This document shows positions 10,923 to 22,136 of a stretch of 64,000 bases of DNA, piece by piece. The stretch covers positions 1,264,501 through 1,328,500 of the forward strand of contig JAULSR010000007.1 in assembly GCA_030512295.1 (NCBI GenBank), read 5' to 3'. Position numbers and translations under genes: made by a program. The stretch comes from Bombardia bombarda (taxonomy: Eukaryota; Ascomycota; Sordariomycetes; Sordariales; Lasiosphaeriaceae). The first letter of the stretch is position 1, and every line of letters begins with the position of its first letter. The notes under the pieces are model-generated. The model saw nothing but the letters and a program-made list of their open reading frames with translations. It made no database searches and was not told the DNA's origin.

Positions 10923-12341
10923 ATGCCTCTGCGAGCCAACGTAACTGACTTCTGGCAAAGATGGCGGGAACCGCAATACACCGAGGTCACCACAAATGGG
11001 GAAGCCGATGGAGCTGCTGAAAAGGATGACAGAATCTCAAAGTAGGCAACAAGAGGCTCAGTTTTGCCTTTTATGATACTCACTGACCCTTAAACGCGCA
11101 GTAGACCTCTACGCCCATTAGGACGACTTCCTGTCGCCTGCCTTTTAATCGTCGCCATATTAATCGCGCTCCTTTGGGTGTACGACGAACTGGACAACAC
11201 GTTCAACAAAACACCCAAATCTCGTCCGTGCAAGAATATCACGGTACGGCGAGAATGGCGCTCTCTCGATCCCAGTGAGAAGACAAACTTCGTCAATGCG
11301 ATCCACTGCATCGCCAAGACACCATCATCATGGGAGCAGAATCGAAACACTACCATCTACGATGATTTTGCCATTTTGCATGGTGGAATAGGGTCTTGGT
11401 GTACGTCAAACCTCATTCCATGACCGCTGGCTTCCATTGACCAAGTCGAAACAGGCCATCGCTCAGCATCGTTCCTCCCCTGGCACAGGTATACGCTCGC
11501 CATATTCGAAAACATCCTGAAGACCAAGTGCGGATTCGAAGGCGCCATTCCGTGGGTCATCCAGTCTACTCATATTCTTTATCCATTGGCCCTACTACAC
11601 AGCAAAAGCTGACCACAACTCCCATCATACACAGATACTGGGACTGGTCGCTCGACTGGGCCAACCTCGCCAACTCGTCCATCTGGTCCAGCTCAAGCGG
11701 CTTCGGCGGCGACGGCGATCCCCTAGGCACAGAAACAGTCGGCGGCGGCAGATGCGTCACCGACGGGCCCTTCTCCGATCTCCGGCCCATCATCTACAAC
11801 CACACCTACATCCCACATTGCATCTCCCGCGGGTTTAAAGATATCAAAACCAACATTACGGGTCAGATCTCGGGCCGGCCATTCAGCCCAGAGAGTATGG
11901 GCGCCATTCTGGGGAAGCAGACGTACAAGGAGTTTGTCAAGGAGGTGGAGAACCAGCTACATAACTCGCTGCATCAGTCTGTCAATGGGGATTTCAAGGC
12001 CATGACGGCTGCGAATGGTGAGTGAGCTGTTGCTGGTATTTTCTTTTTGGTGGTTTCTCTTTTTTTTTTTGTGAACCAAGACGCTGACGTACTTTGGTGA
12101 CCGAACAGATCCTCTGTTCTATGTTCATCACGCCCAACTTGACAGAATGTGGTGGAGATGGCAGCGGGAGAAGCCAGAAGTCAGACTACACGAGTACAGC
12201 GGGAGACACATGTTTAACTCGACAAATGGAACGGCAAGCGTGAATGACATGTTGCTGTATGCTGGGTTTGCCAAGGACATGCCGGTTGCAAGTGTGATGG
12301 ATACTGAGGGGAGGTTTTTATGTTACCGATACATGTATTGA
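10923..12341 (+). CDS. Tyrosinase-like copper oxidase, UstQ/PhomQ type
   Basis: Type-3 dicopper oxidase expected to hydroxylate or oxidise aromatic residues of the peptide product. Inferred exons are 10923..11041, 11102..11400, 11455..11551, 11635..12017 and 12109..12341, giving 376 residues with consistent phases. A membrane anchor is seen at about residues 46-66 (LPVACLLIVAILIALLWV), so the catalytic domain is probably lumenal. The CuA histidines are in FAILHGG, SWCHRSAS and FLPWHRYTLAIFE. The CuB site has HNSLH and FYVHHAQLDRMWW. YWDWSLDW between the two is a family signature. This matches the short, membrane-anchored tyrosinases found next to UstYa genes in ustiloxin and phomopsin clusters. 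All six copper ligands appear present, so the enzyme looks functional, unlike the neighbouring UstYa-like gene. Confidence 0.9.
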
Positions 12342-14578
12342 GAATTTCGTTTCACGTACAGCGTGAAAATTGATTGCCACCGGGATGACAAACAGACCGC
12401 CTGTCATTCTTGTCAGTAGTTGGCGAGAGCGATTTTGCGTGCTTTCCGAAAGGTAACATTTGCGCATTTTTTTTTCGTAATAAATGAAAAGTGGTATTTC
12501 AATATGGCCACAGCCGGGCTGTCACGTAAAATTATTTGTCACTTCTAGAATCTACAGATACATTCGCAATCACCACTACTTAGAGAACGCGAGCCAACTA
12601 CATAGCAACGAGAAGCACCGAGATCCAGTGATTTTGGCCTACAGTCGCCACGAAACACCTCCATACACAGACGTGTTCAGCCCGCCATTGTCCAGACTTC
12701 AAAGTGGGCAAAATTACCTACAGAAAACACACATCGTCGCTCGCAAATCTTGTGCACCAGAGCCCAGCTACCGTACTCGGCACAGACTTCACCTGAATTT
12801 ATAACTCTTCACCTATTTTACCTTCACGTAACGACCTGCCAAGTGACATTGAATCATAAGACACAGCTGCGAGATTACTAAGTAGTTCTAATTATGCATC
12901 GACTTTCAGTCAGCAGGAGATTTTATAATGAATACAATACCTTGTTTCATTTTCGAGTGTTCCCATTCTTGGTCAATAAACCCCGTAACAGAATTCCACT
13001 GGAAGAGATTGTGTGACGAGAACTACCCCCTGTAAGGACAGGGGCTTTGAACACCTCGAGGCATTGACCCAGCTGATAGTAATCAGGTGGTTTGGTTGGG
13101 CTGAAGGGCCGTATCTGTTACGGGGTTAGTCGGGGAACCCCCCGCCAGGCTCCCACTGCACGGGGTGGTACAGGGCTTGCGGGCAATCTAATACACCGTA
13201 GCACCCTCCATAGTACTGTATAATAATTCTACCTAGCAAGTTGAATAACGTTCTCCTTTTAGGGTGTTATGGCTCAGTGGTCAGTACCTGTGCCCGTGAC
13301 ATTATCTCGGGGTTTGTTAATTCAATTTTAAGGCCTTGGTTAAAGGTTTGTGAAAGGTTTTTGAGTTCGTGTGTGAGAAGTTATCCACCGATGTCCAAGT
13401 AACAGCGAGAAATGCAGAGACTTATACTTGCTGCGGGTCTTTTCTAATTATATAGACCGCCATTGTCGAGACTTTAGACCAGAATGTTTATAATTATGCA
13501 GGGGTAGGTAGATGGGTTCTTCAGTCGAAGACTCGGAGCCCATGGCCGTTTTAATCTATTTTGTGGAATGCCATTGTAGTTATGGGGACTCAATAGAGGT
13601 CTGTCAATGAGGTTAAAAGGTAAAACAAAGTTCAGAAAATGGCAATGGAGAAGGAAAATCAAGGTATTTATTAAGGGGTCTACGACCCCAATAGTTAGGA
13701 ACTTAATATAAGAACATGACCCAACGGGTTTGATGTCATCCAGATTATCAACATGAATGGGAAAAAGCGAAATAAGCGATATAATGGCTCCTCCGTCACA
13801 CATAGTTCTATTTATAACTTTGCTTCCTGGACATCTCATACTGGATTTGGGATGTACCATTGGGCGTGAGATGGACTTTTGGCTGGCGTGGAAAGGTCAA
13901 GTATAAGTAAGGTCAGGTATGTAGACCGTAAGTTGGTGAAAGGTACAAAGAAGTCATGGTACCTATGTATCGTAAGGATATAAGATGAATAAGAAACAAT
14001 CATAACGATCACTAAGTGGGAAATTCCATATGATTCGGAGCCAAGAGCAATGGATATCAGAAGCATACAGTTAGTATGCCCTTACAAAAGCACCGAAGTG
14101 ATAATGTTTGGGTATCTACTGTTCATTCTTGTCACACACAGTAACCCGAGTCTGTAACACTAATCTCCGTATTGCGTCGAAGGGCGGTTAGCGCTGCAGG
14201 AAGCCTACATGCGCAAACCGTTTATGTTTGTGACACCGACCTCAGACCTTTAAGAGTATGTGCCTGGGCGGGTATGGTGCCACAGGTCCAGTCTTCAAAA
14301 CATGGCCACGAGAAAAAAAAACACATAAAAGATCATAGTTCCGCACACCTTCAACTAGCAGATTTCAGCGTTACTCTAGCTGGATGTTCTCGTCAGCAAA
14401 AATGCCACATGCAATGACAACTCTCACTACACTGTCTACAAGTCCATATGCGGACCATATCCTGTCTAGTGGAATCTATGGGAAATCGCTACGTCTTCGT
14501 GCGCTTGCTACATACCTCAAAAACCCCCCATGAATCAACACTGATGTAGAGGAGCTCAAGCATTTACACATTCACATT
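12342..14578. other. Long AT-rich non-coding stretch with LTR-like relic
   Basis: No convincing coding gene in 2.2 kb. Open frames at 12484-12804, 13474-13860 and 14172-14417 have no recognisable domains and probably arise by chance. The interval contains a 10-bp inverted repeat pair and a possible solo LTR, described separately, and is otherwise low in G+C. It marks the right border of the RiPP-like cluster. Confidence 0.55.
13116..13301. mobile_element. Possible solo LTR or MITE-like relic
   Basis: A 186-bp segment starts TGTTACGGG and ends CCCGTGACA, which is an imperfect terminal inverted repeat with TG...CA ends as in retrotransposon LTRs. It is flanked by GTATC on the left and TTATC on the right, a near-perfect 5-bp target duplication. 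A perfect inverted copy of the left end (CCCCGTAACA) also occurs at 12981-12990. Inside the right end there is TGGCTCAGTGG, which resembles a tRNA A box, so a tRNA-derived SINE is an alternative reading. No reverse transcriptase fragments were found nearby. Confidence 0.4.
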
Positions 14579-15433
14579 ATGGATACCGAAGACGGGTCCT
14601 TTACAACCCAATCCTTCGTATCTCACGTCAATGATTCCGTACTTGCTGACGGATTTCTAACGGCTTTGGACAATCGCCCACCTGGATCTCAAACGCGGTT
14701 GATCCTCATCGAAGAGAGAAATCCTGTCTATTTAGATGCGATTGGTTGGAAATATCAGTTGGACCCTCTCATCTATTACACTTACCTACGGCAAGTAAGC
14801 GTTGAACGGACGCCAGGTCGCCCACCGGCGCCTTGCTCGCCTCATGTCGCACTTCCGTCTGAGAGTAGCTACATAACTGCGGTTATTGATGGTAGCTACC
14901 CGAGCTTTTTGACCGCCACAATTCTGAAAGAAAACGGCAAATCTACAGGTGAGACCCGTCCACTCAGTTCCCACCACCATTCGGCCTGAGACTGCCACAA
15001 TGGCTGAACATCTGCTGTCCTTACAGTCATCGCGTTTGGGCATAGTATACCATCAAACATAAGCCGCATCGACGACCTCACTCACCTGTCCAAGCACCTT
15101 CAGGATCCCTCGCAGTTTACACGGGATAGAGTTTTATTGGCCGACCAAGCCCCATGCGACTTTCTCAAACCTTGGGTTAAAGAGTACCTCGACCGCAATG
15201 CAGCATTGCTACTAAGACATTCGTTTTTGGTACCAGACCAGTACACAGATTGGAAGACCCGTAATACGGTCTGGGCTGACAACACCTCCTATTGCTGGGA
15301 GTGGAACCAGGAGTGCTTGGAACATCTGGTGCAGATGCAGACTTATAATAGTGTTGTATCGGTTTCGTCCCATGTCATTTCTTTCTTACGCCACGTTAGA
15401 AATGTACGGGACTTTCATCTTCAGTCATCATAG
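14579..15433 (+). CDS. Unknown two-exon protein, weakly CorA-like N-terminus
   Basis: Exons 14579..14948 and 15027..15433 are joined by an intron with GTGAGA donor and TTACAG acceptor, giving 258 residues in one open frame. The segment TRLILIEERNP followed by AIGWKYQLDPLIYYTYL resembles the start of fungal CorA-like (ZntB-type) membrane proteins. The usual two C-terminal membrane helices and the GMN signature are absent before the stop at 15433. It is therefore either a truncated relative or an unrelated soluble protein. There is no signal peptide. It lies alone between the RiPP-like cluster and a repeat array. I am fairly sure it is a spliced gene, but not sure of the family. Confidence 0.55.
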
Positions 15434-16013
15434 GACTCCAAGAACGCCATCCTATCTTTTGCAACTGCTTCCTCTCCTTCCACCCACCGCAAGCTTCATA
15501 CCTTACCTTTTATCGCACACGAAATCATCTCAACACACGGTCGCAATAGAACACATATATCATCGATGATTGTCGTATCATCGATGACTGTCGTATCATC
15601 GATGATTGTCATTTATCATCGATGATTGTCATCAATATTCGCGGATTACGATAAGAGAGGGTCAACAAAAAAGCAGTTGAAGTCAATGTCGTTCTCCTTA
15701 ACGGACAGGGAGCAGAATTTATTCTCAATCTGAGACGTGAACACGGCAGGGTTCATGAAGTGCAGTAGAAGTGCCTTGTATTGTAACAAAGGAAAGGTTC
15801 TATGGAAGTGGTTGAGCCATAGTGGCTAGTGAGTGTGTGGCTGCAGTTGGCATGCTCCCATGTGGGTTTCAGGGGTAGTGAGCTAGAGCCACCCTTAGCC
15901 ACAGTAGTCTCAGGTTCTCAGATTGGTTGTTTCCTCACTCTCTTTATAGGCTGTATGACACAAATATATCGAATAAGCATTCAAGGTTTCAATACACCGC
16001 CCATCCTCCGAGC
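15434..16013. other. Intergenic with palindromic repeat array
   Basis: The 3' sides of the unknown two-exon gene and the bHLH gene converge here. Apart from the tandem repeat at 15558-15631, nothing was recognised. Confidence 0.6.
15558..15631. repeat. Four tandem copies of an 18-bp unit containing a perfect palindrome
   Basis: The unit TATCATCGATGATTGTCG is repeated four times with single-base differences. Two extra T separate the third and fourth copies. Each unit contains the 12-bp perfect palindrome ATCATCGATGAT. The array lies about 125 bp downstream of the unknown two-exon gene. Confidence 0.9.
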
Positions 16014-17287
16014 CTAAATCTGGTACCCGCCACTCCCCAACCGCCTCAAAAGCACCTCCTTCTCGGCTCTCAACGTCTCCTTCTCGCTTTGCAAATCCTC
16101 GATCCGCCGCCTCGCCATATCCAGCACCTTGCCCTTGTTTATAGTCCTACCGCTAGCTACAGATCGCTTTTTCTGCTGCTGCTTCCCCGTCCCGTCAATT
16201 TCCCCCTCTTCTCCATCCCTATCTGTTCCTCCCACTCCTCCTCTCTCGGCACGCAACAGCACGGCTTGCAGGCTCTCAAACTGGTCGTTTAGCTTAATGC
16301 GGTACTTCCTGCCGATGCGGTTGTGCCACTGGCGCATGTTTTCTTTGTACTCGTCTAGGGTTGGGTAGTCTTCGGGATCTGGGGATTTTGTTGTTGGCGG
16401 TTGTGCTGTAGATTTGGCTGCTCTTGGTGTTGGTGTTGTGGTTGTGGTGCTTGCTGGATTTGCTGCAGCTTTGCGCTTGGTGGCTGTGCTTCTTTTGCTG
16501 ACTCGTTGTCGAGTGCTGGAGGGTTTTGGGGGTGATGTTGGTGGAGTTGTTGCTCTAAGTGGTGATTGTGGCTTCCTTCCTTTGGCGCCACTGCCAGGGT
16601 TGCTGCCGCGGGCACTCTTCTTGGCTTTCTCGGATGCTTGGGCCGGCGGGGGGTGTTCAGCATGTCCCTGGGTGGAATGCGCTGCTGTGTGGCGACGGCG
16701 ACAGCGACAGCGTCTGCGTTCGAGTGTTGGCTTTGTGAGTTGGCCATGGCATAGGTATTGTTATCGGTGTCGCGGTAGGGAAGATGTTGGTGTGGAATAT
16801 CGTCTCTTTTGCTGCCTCCCTTCCTGCTATAATTGCTGCCCGTAGAATCCGATGGTAGCTTACTAGTATCAGAAACGAATGGACATGGTTGGACATGAGT
16901 ATCGTCATCACGTGTCGGGTAGCTCTCTGGGATGGTGCATGAAGCTGCCAGGTGGTTCCAGTGCTGCGGTGTCGGCGAGATCGGAGCAGAGGAGGTGTCA
17001 GTTGAGCCACGGAAGGAATGGGCGGGGAAGTCAAGGTCAATATCCAGGTCGAACAGTTGTTCACCAACCGACAGAAACCCATAATCCGGCAAGGTCTCGG
17101 ATGAGAAGTCGAAGTTGGCTGGCAGGCCTTGGCCCACATCGGTGTAGTGGTCTTCCATGTTGGGACTGAAGAGCTCTGATCCGGCTACACAAAGCCATGA
17201 ATCTAGTGGCGCGACATTTGCCTGGACAAACTGCACTGTCAGCCGCTGCTGCTGGTTGTGGTCGGTTTGGTTGGGCTTTGGGCTCAC
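16014..17287 (-). CDS. bHLH transcription factor
   Basis: The C-terminal half, ending at 16014, has a basic helix-loop-helix domain: basic/helix 1 HNRIGRKYRIKLNDQFESLQ, a long acidic and Lys-rich loop, then helix 2 RTINKGKVLDMARRRIEDLQ, which runs into a short leucine-containing coiled coil. The N-terminal half, from ATG 17287, is acidic and Pro/Ser/Gln-rich, as expected of an activation region. The two halves are in different frames. I join them through an intron at 16685..16863 (GTAAGC donor, ACACAG acceptor, CTCAC branch-like site), giving exons 16864..17287 and 16014..16684 and 364 residues. The frame between GHAEHPPPAQASEKAK and the bHLH is open and basic, which supports the C-terminal frame. 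A frameshift in place of an intron is possible. The target genes are unknown. Confidence 0.72.
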
Positions 17288-19926
17288 GTATACATGCCTC
17301 GGTCAGCCCAATGTGCGGCTCTCTTTCTAGTGAGAAATGGTATTCCATTGTCGTGCAAGGATTGCGATGATCTTGGTGTCTTGGGTGTGTCTCTTGTACT
17401 GATTCCTAGAAGGCTTCCTAGACTCAAGGTGTCAGACAGATCTTGTGGAACTACACCCTTTATGCCCAAATCTGAGGGGTGGTGGTTGAGTTATCGTCGC
17501 CGTCCGACGGTCGCCAAAGCCATTTTGAAGCTCCAGTCTCTCTCACAGCTCAAATTAGACCCCGCGATGCACGAAGTGCCACATTTTCGTCTCGATTTGG
17601 CAACAGCCATGTCTTGGATTCCCCCTCCCGACACCCACCAAGCCCATCTTGCCGATCGCTTTCGGGGGATTGGACCCCCTGACCACAATGCAGCGCAGCT
17701 CTGATGCACCCCGCAGCCGTGCTAGATCGCAAACGATTGTCGGTTCCGATCTTGGGTGCCAGTTGTTGATCTGTTAAGCGATAATAGCCCCCCTATATCA
17801 GGAACTGGGAGATGAAATGGAACCCCCCCCAAGTTTGTCGCTTTCACAAATCGGTAGTAGCTCGTATGCAATGCAAGCAAACAAGCCATCCAAACTTGGC
17901 CACAAGAGGCGGAGAAATCACTCCGCGCCAATGGCAAACTGTTTAGTTGGGAACCGGGTGCACTCGGCGATGTAGCACTACGAAGTAGAATTAGGGAGAT
18001 AGACGCAGCTAATTGAGAGAAAGAAAAAAGGCCTTGGACGAGGATGGCGCGCCTGCGCCCCAGTGTGCTTGCTCTTGTGTCACCTTCGTTCCATCTAGTT
18101 CTACAAAGGCGGGGTCAAGAGCCGATTGCATTGTCCATGGTTGCTTTATTGTCAGCCAAACCAACAAGCCGCTCTACCATCTCCGAGCGGATACAGACAG
18201 GCATGCAGATGTACGATGGGCTTTGTCTCGGACTATCAAGTAGCTTCACCGCCCATTTCAGCAGTCAAGGCCAACCACCACATCTAGCATTTTCACTTAT
18301 AGGAGCACACAGATAATAAAAACCCTAGAACCCTGTATGATGTTCTATAATTAGAGAGTTTTGCTGGCGGGTTTTGGTGCAAGAATGATGTTATCATGGT
18401 TGTGATAAGATGCATTGCATCCAAGTGTGGAGCCCACTCTGTGCCCCTTTTCCCCCCTGATATTCACCCCTTGATAACCAAGCGAACACAAGGTAGACAA
18501 TGATAATATATCATACCAGACCACAGTAGCATACAAAACAACCCAAATCCTACAACAAAACTCAGTACCCACGATATTCTTCCCTGGACGTAGAGTCTAT
18601 TCGTTTACTTCTTTGCAAGAAAACTCCCATAAACCAATAATCACGACATTTCTGACACAACAGGCGTCACACCGTCCATATTCGCTTCACAAACCATACT
18701 CGATGATGAACAACGCAACACCAATCAGTGGCGAAACAATCTATCATTCGCGGACACTACCAAGCAAAGATTGCCGAAAAATATCTTGTCACAAAAAGAA
18801 AAAACGCTCATCAGAGCCAAAGTCCCTCGCAGCCTCAGCCAGCCAGTAGCAGTCAAAGACACGCATATGCACGCATGCACCGCATACAGACATATATATG
18901 CGCATACCTGGATCAAAATGCCATCTCATGATCTATCCGTGGCTATCTTTCAGCTCGTTTCCCGAAACTGGTGAGACCTAGCCGCATTTGCTTGCATGCT
19001 TTCCTACAAGCTAAAAGCTAAACAAAGTAAATATGGCAGAGATAAAGATGGCCTAATGGTGTCGATGATTACACAACTAACCCCTACTGTTGCCGCCGTA
19101 CGGCAGTTGATAATTGTGGAGCTAGCGATGTGCCTGCCCCTAAAGCCAAACATTCGAGCATTGCGGAAGTGACAATAGTTGCTGGACTGTCCATCTCCCG
19201 TTTCTCTTTGATGAAGCAGAGCACTAGCGACCCAAGACAGAATGCCGAAAATACTGAGCTGACAAATGACAGCTGCCATGCGTTACCACCAACCTACCAT
19301 CAATGTCAAACACCCTTACTGACGCATGGCGTATTCCATCGCCATTCTGTTAGTCATATCTGGTCAAGCTGAGACTACAAAGATTTCTACCCTGACCTTG
19401 TGGACATCGTGCAAACAGCTGTGGAGAATGGGAGATTCCAATCATGCATGCAATTGTGGTGTAGCTCAATAACAAAGTGACTCGAATCCCAAACACCCTT
19501 TTCTAACCCTGAGCTGGATGGCAACTTCGTGGTAAGTGGAGGTGTCACGAGGTTTCATTGCGGGTGAACATATATCTGCAAGCAACAAGGGAGTACCTTT
19601 TTTTTGTTGTTGTTTAGGCAGCCAAAAAGAAGAAGACTCTCTTCAAGAGACTTACAAGCGGGACTGTTTGTTGGGTAGTTATAGATACCCGCTTTGACGA
19701 ATGAAGGTCCAAAACAATTCCTCCCCACTCTTATCACCAATGCTCCTTATTTATGAACCCTGTTTTCCATCTCTCGATAGCAATTGGCGATCGTCGACAG
19801 ATTGCAGAAAAGGAAGCAAAAAAGCGGGTGCGCGTGCAGCGCATGAACCGAGGAGCTACATCGCGTCTTGTATCAGCATATCCTACACTCTCCTGGGTGC
19901 AAAAGACCCCAAAAGTCACATACCGA
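17288..19926. other. 2.6-kb region without a recognisable gene
   Basis: Many short open frames occur on both strands (for example 17258-17704 and 18613-18849), but none shows a domain, signal peptide or codon pattern that persuades me. The left part is the bHLH gene's upstream region. A small intron-split gene could be missed here. Confidence 0.45.
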
Positions 19927-20325
19927 TCAGACACCCTCAATTTTGAGACTGATCATCCAGGTGCTGGGCGAGACGATATAGCACTGGCTGTTGGATCCGA
20001 GGGTGATGGAGACTGCACCCTCTCTGCAGTAGTAGTCCTTGTACGAGGTGACGACGATCTTCTTGCCCGGGGCAAAGTTGGCGCCGGGGTTGGCCATGAA
20101 CGACTGGTAGTGGGTGGCGATGAAGCAGCCGTCGCTCGCCTTGTAGTTCAGCTCTTCGGTGAAGTCTGCAGATGAGCAGCATTCGTTATCGGGGAACGGG
20201 CAATATCCACACCGGAGGAGTCGAGGTTGGAAGGGGGGGTCTCCAGCGCAGATGTCGGCTGCGGCGAAGAGGACCCGGCTGGTGACGACAGCGAGAAGGG
20301 CGATGACGATGGACTTGAAGGCCAT
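19927..20325 (-). CDS. Small secreted cysteine-rich protein
   Basis: Single exon, 132 residues. The start at ATG 20325 gives a clean signal peptide (about residues 1-22: MAFKSIVIALLAVVTSRVLF, cleavage near AAA-DI). An upstream in-frame ATG would bury it. The mature part has eight cysteines (ICAG, RCGYC, ECC, DGCF, YYCR, SQCY), an even number consistent with four disulfides. It has a compact pattern with CGYCPFPDNECC and a C-terminal half suggesting a beta-rich fold. I do not recognise the family. Small secreted Cys-rich proteins in fungi can be effectors, antimicrobial proteins or surface proteins, and sequence alone does not choose. It is not near the RiPP cluster and shows no Kex2-spaced repeats, so I do not think it is the missing precursor. 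Confidence 0.72.
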   Translation of the reverse strand: MAFKSIVIALLAVVTSRVLFAAADICAGDPPFQPRLLRCGYCPFPDNECCSSADFTEELNYKASDGCFIATHYQSFMANPGANFAPGKKIVVTSYKDYYCREGAVSITLGSNSQCYIVSPSTWMISLKIEGV

Positions 20326-21937
20326 TGTGATGGATGTTTTCGTGGAGAGCTTGACGTTAATAAAGCGAACTTGAAGGCTGGAGCACAGGCTGAGGGTGGT
20401 GGCTGTAGGTTGGGAGGTTTGGTGATGGTACGGCTTCGACGGGAGGGTTTGCACTAGCGTTCGAGCTGCCTTTATTACTTTACTTCCAGTCTCTCGATTG
20501 TAGCCGCCACACCTCTTCGTTTTCTGAACGCCAGTCTCTGGACAGTGTAGGCGAGATTGCCATCACTCACGATCACACCCATGATCCATCGCCCTGTTCA
20601 GATGGCTGAACTGATGATGGATACTCTTTAGCATCGCCATGCTGGCATGGCACGCGGTAACCTCGACAAATCAGCGCTTAGGGCATGTTTGTTTCGGCTG
20701 GATGTGTGAGCGTTGTGAGTTGGGGCTCACATCAGACGTCCGAGTTTTTGAGATTGTGACCTATGGACGAAAGTGCGGTGTAAATACGTGCCGAGGACCG
20801 TTCGGATATTAGCAACTCGGTTCCTGTCGCTCGGTCCGCCCAAGCAAGGCAGATGATGACGGTCTCGCGTGCCACGAAAGTCATGAGTCGGCGACTTCTA
20901 TGGGTAGATGTCGATTGTAAACGGAAAATACCAACCGTGGATCAGGGCGCCAACGCGGAAAGTTGTTCAAAATCCTACCTTATCGTACAACCCCCACCAG
21001 TTCCAAAGTAGTGCGAGACGGAGCGAGCGACTGCCCGACTTGTCGGCCGCGCCTTCCATCTCATAACTGGAAAGTCCCGTCGATGTTGCCTTTATCGGCA
21101 TCCCGCACAGTGCATATATTACAGTGCATTCAATCAATCGACTTATCACATACTGCAAGTAAGTCCCAGCAGCTGCCAGCCCACTCGTGCACACAGAAGC
21201 ACACTTATGGAACACTCCGCCTGCGCAGAAGTCAATAAGTGTGTGTCGCTGCTCGAAGTCGTGTGGAGACACTAAGAGGACGCCTCCGAGCCCCTATAAT
21301 CTGCGATTCAGCTGTTTTTACATTTTAGAAACTGTATGTGTCTTTACACTACCTAGCATAAGCACCTTTGGAACATCGGCAGCGTACCCAACTAACAAGG
21401 CTGTACGAAGTTTGGGGCCGCGATCGAGCACCGTTCTCCAAGTCCATCTAATTATGTAAAACAGCGCCATCGAGATTCTGGATGGCGTGTATACCACATA
21501 TCCCTACTACTGTAAGAATCTTTAATCGGGACTCGTTCGATAGCATTTAACGATAGAGATCTCTAACGATAGTGTGATGAAGTCAGACCTGAGGCAGGCC
21601 TCTGGATGGGCAGTTGATGATTTGCTTATGGGGTGGAAGTAAATGCGGGGATGGAAATAATACGGGGAGTTTAGCTGGATTGTCTCAGCTGTTGTTCATC
21701 TTTTCCATTTCGATGTACCAATATATCGCTGTTGGATTTGTTCTGCCTCTTCCAACTCTTATGTCGTATCTGTTGCTTTCAGTGCCATTCTGAGCGCATA
21801 TGTTTGCCATCAGTGGAGATTTCCCTTCTTGAGTCGTGACTCGTGGCTGCCTGGCATGAATGTTCTACTCCGACGGGAAGGTGGAGCAGCAGCGAGGAAA
21901 AGAAAGAATCGGAAAAGAGAAAAGGCAAAATGGAAAA
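20326..21937. other. Intergenic, no gene recognised
   Basis: Upstream region of the small secreted protein gene on the left, 3' flank of tRNA-Gln on the right. Open frames at 20963-21238 and 21187-21459 have no recognisable features. Confidence 0.5.
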
Positions 21938-22008
21938 GGTCCCGCCCGGAATCGAACCGGGGTTACCGGAATCAGAATCCGATGTGATGACCGCTACACT
22001 ACGGGACC
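21938..22008 (-). tRNA. tRNA-Gln (CUG anticodon)
   Basis: On the minus strand a 71-nt cloverleaf is visible. The acceptor GGTCCCG pairs with CGGGACC, and the D stem is GTG/CAC. The anticodon stem TCGGA/TCCGG encloses loop TTCTGAT with anticodon CTG. The T arm is CCCGG-TTCGATT-CCGGG. There is no intron. Open frames that overlap it on both strands are therefore spurious here. Confidence 0.92.
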
Positions 22009-22136
22009 TGAAGCTCTTGGTACTTGACGAAAATTTGATCGTGCACAGCGACTTTTGTTTCGATAGGGACGCGATGTCTTTGCAATTTATACCTGTGTCA
22101 CTTCGTGACTCATTTCTCTCTTTCGCCAACCAATGC

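Noticed and set aside
12484..12804. 106-codon plus frame after the tyrosinase as precursor candidate
   Set aside because: No hydrophobic signal and no internal repetition; the context is AT-rich non-coding DNA.
13262..13340. tRNA gene at the GGCTCAGTGG A-box-like site
   Set aside because: No T-arm with a GGTTCGA-like B box and no acceptor pairing. Kept only as a note within the LTR-like relic.
15558..15631. CRISPR-like array
   Set aside because: The organism is a fungus, the spacers are absent or 0-2 nt, and the units are adjacent tandem repeats.
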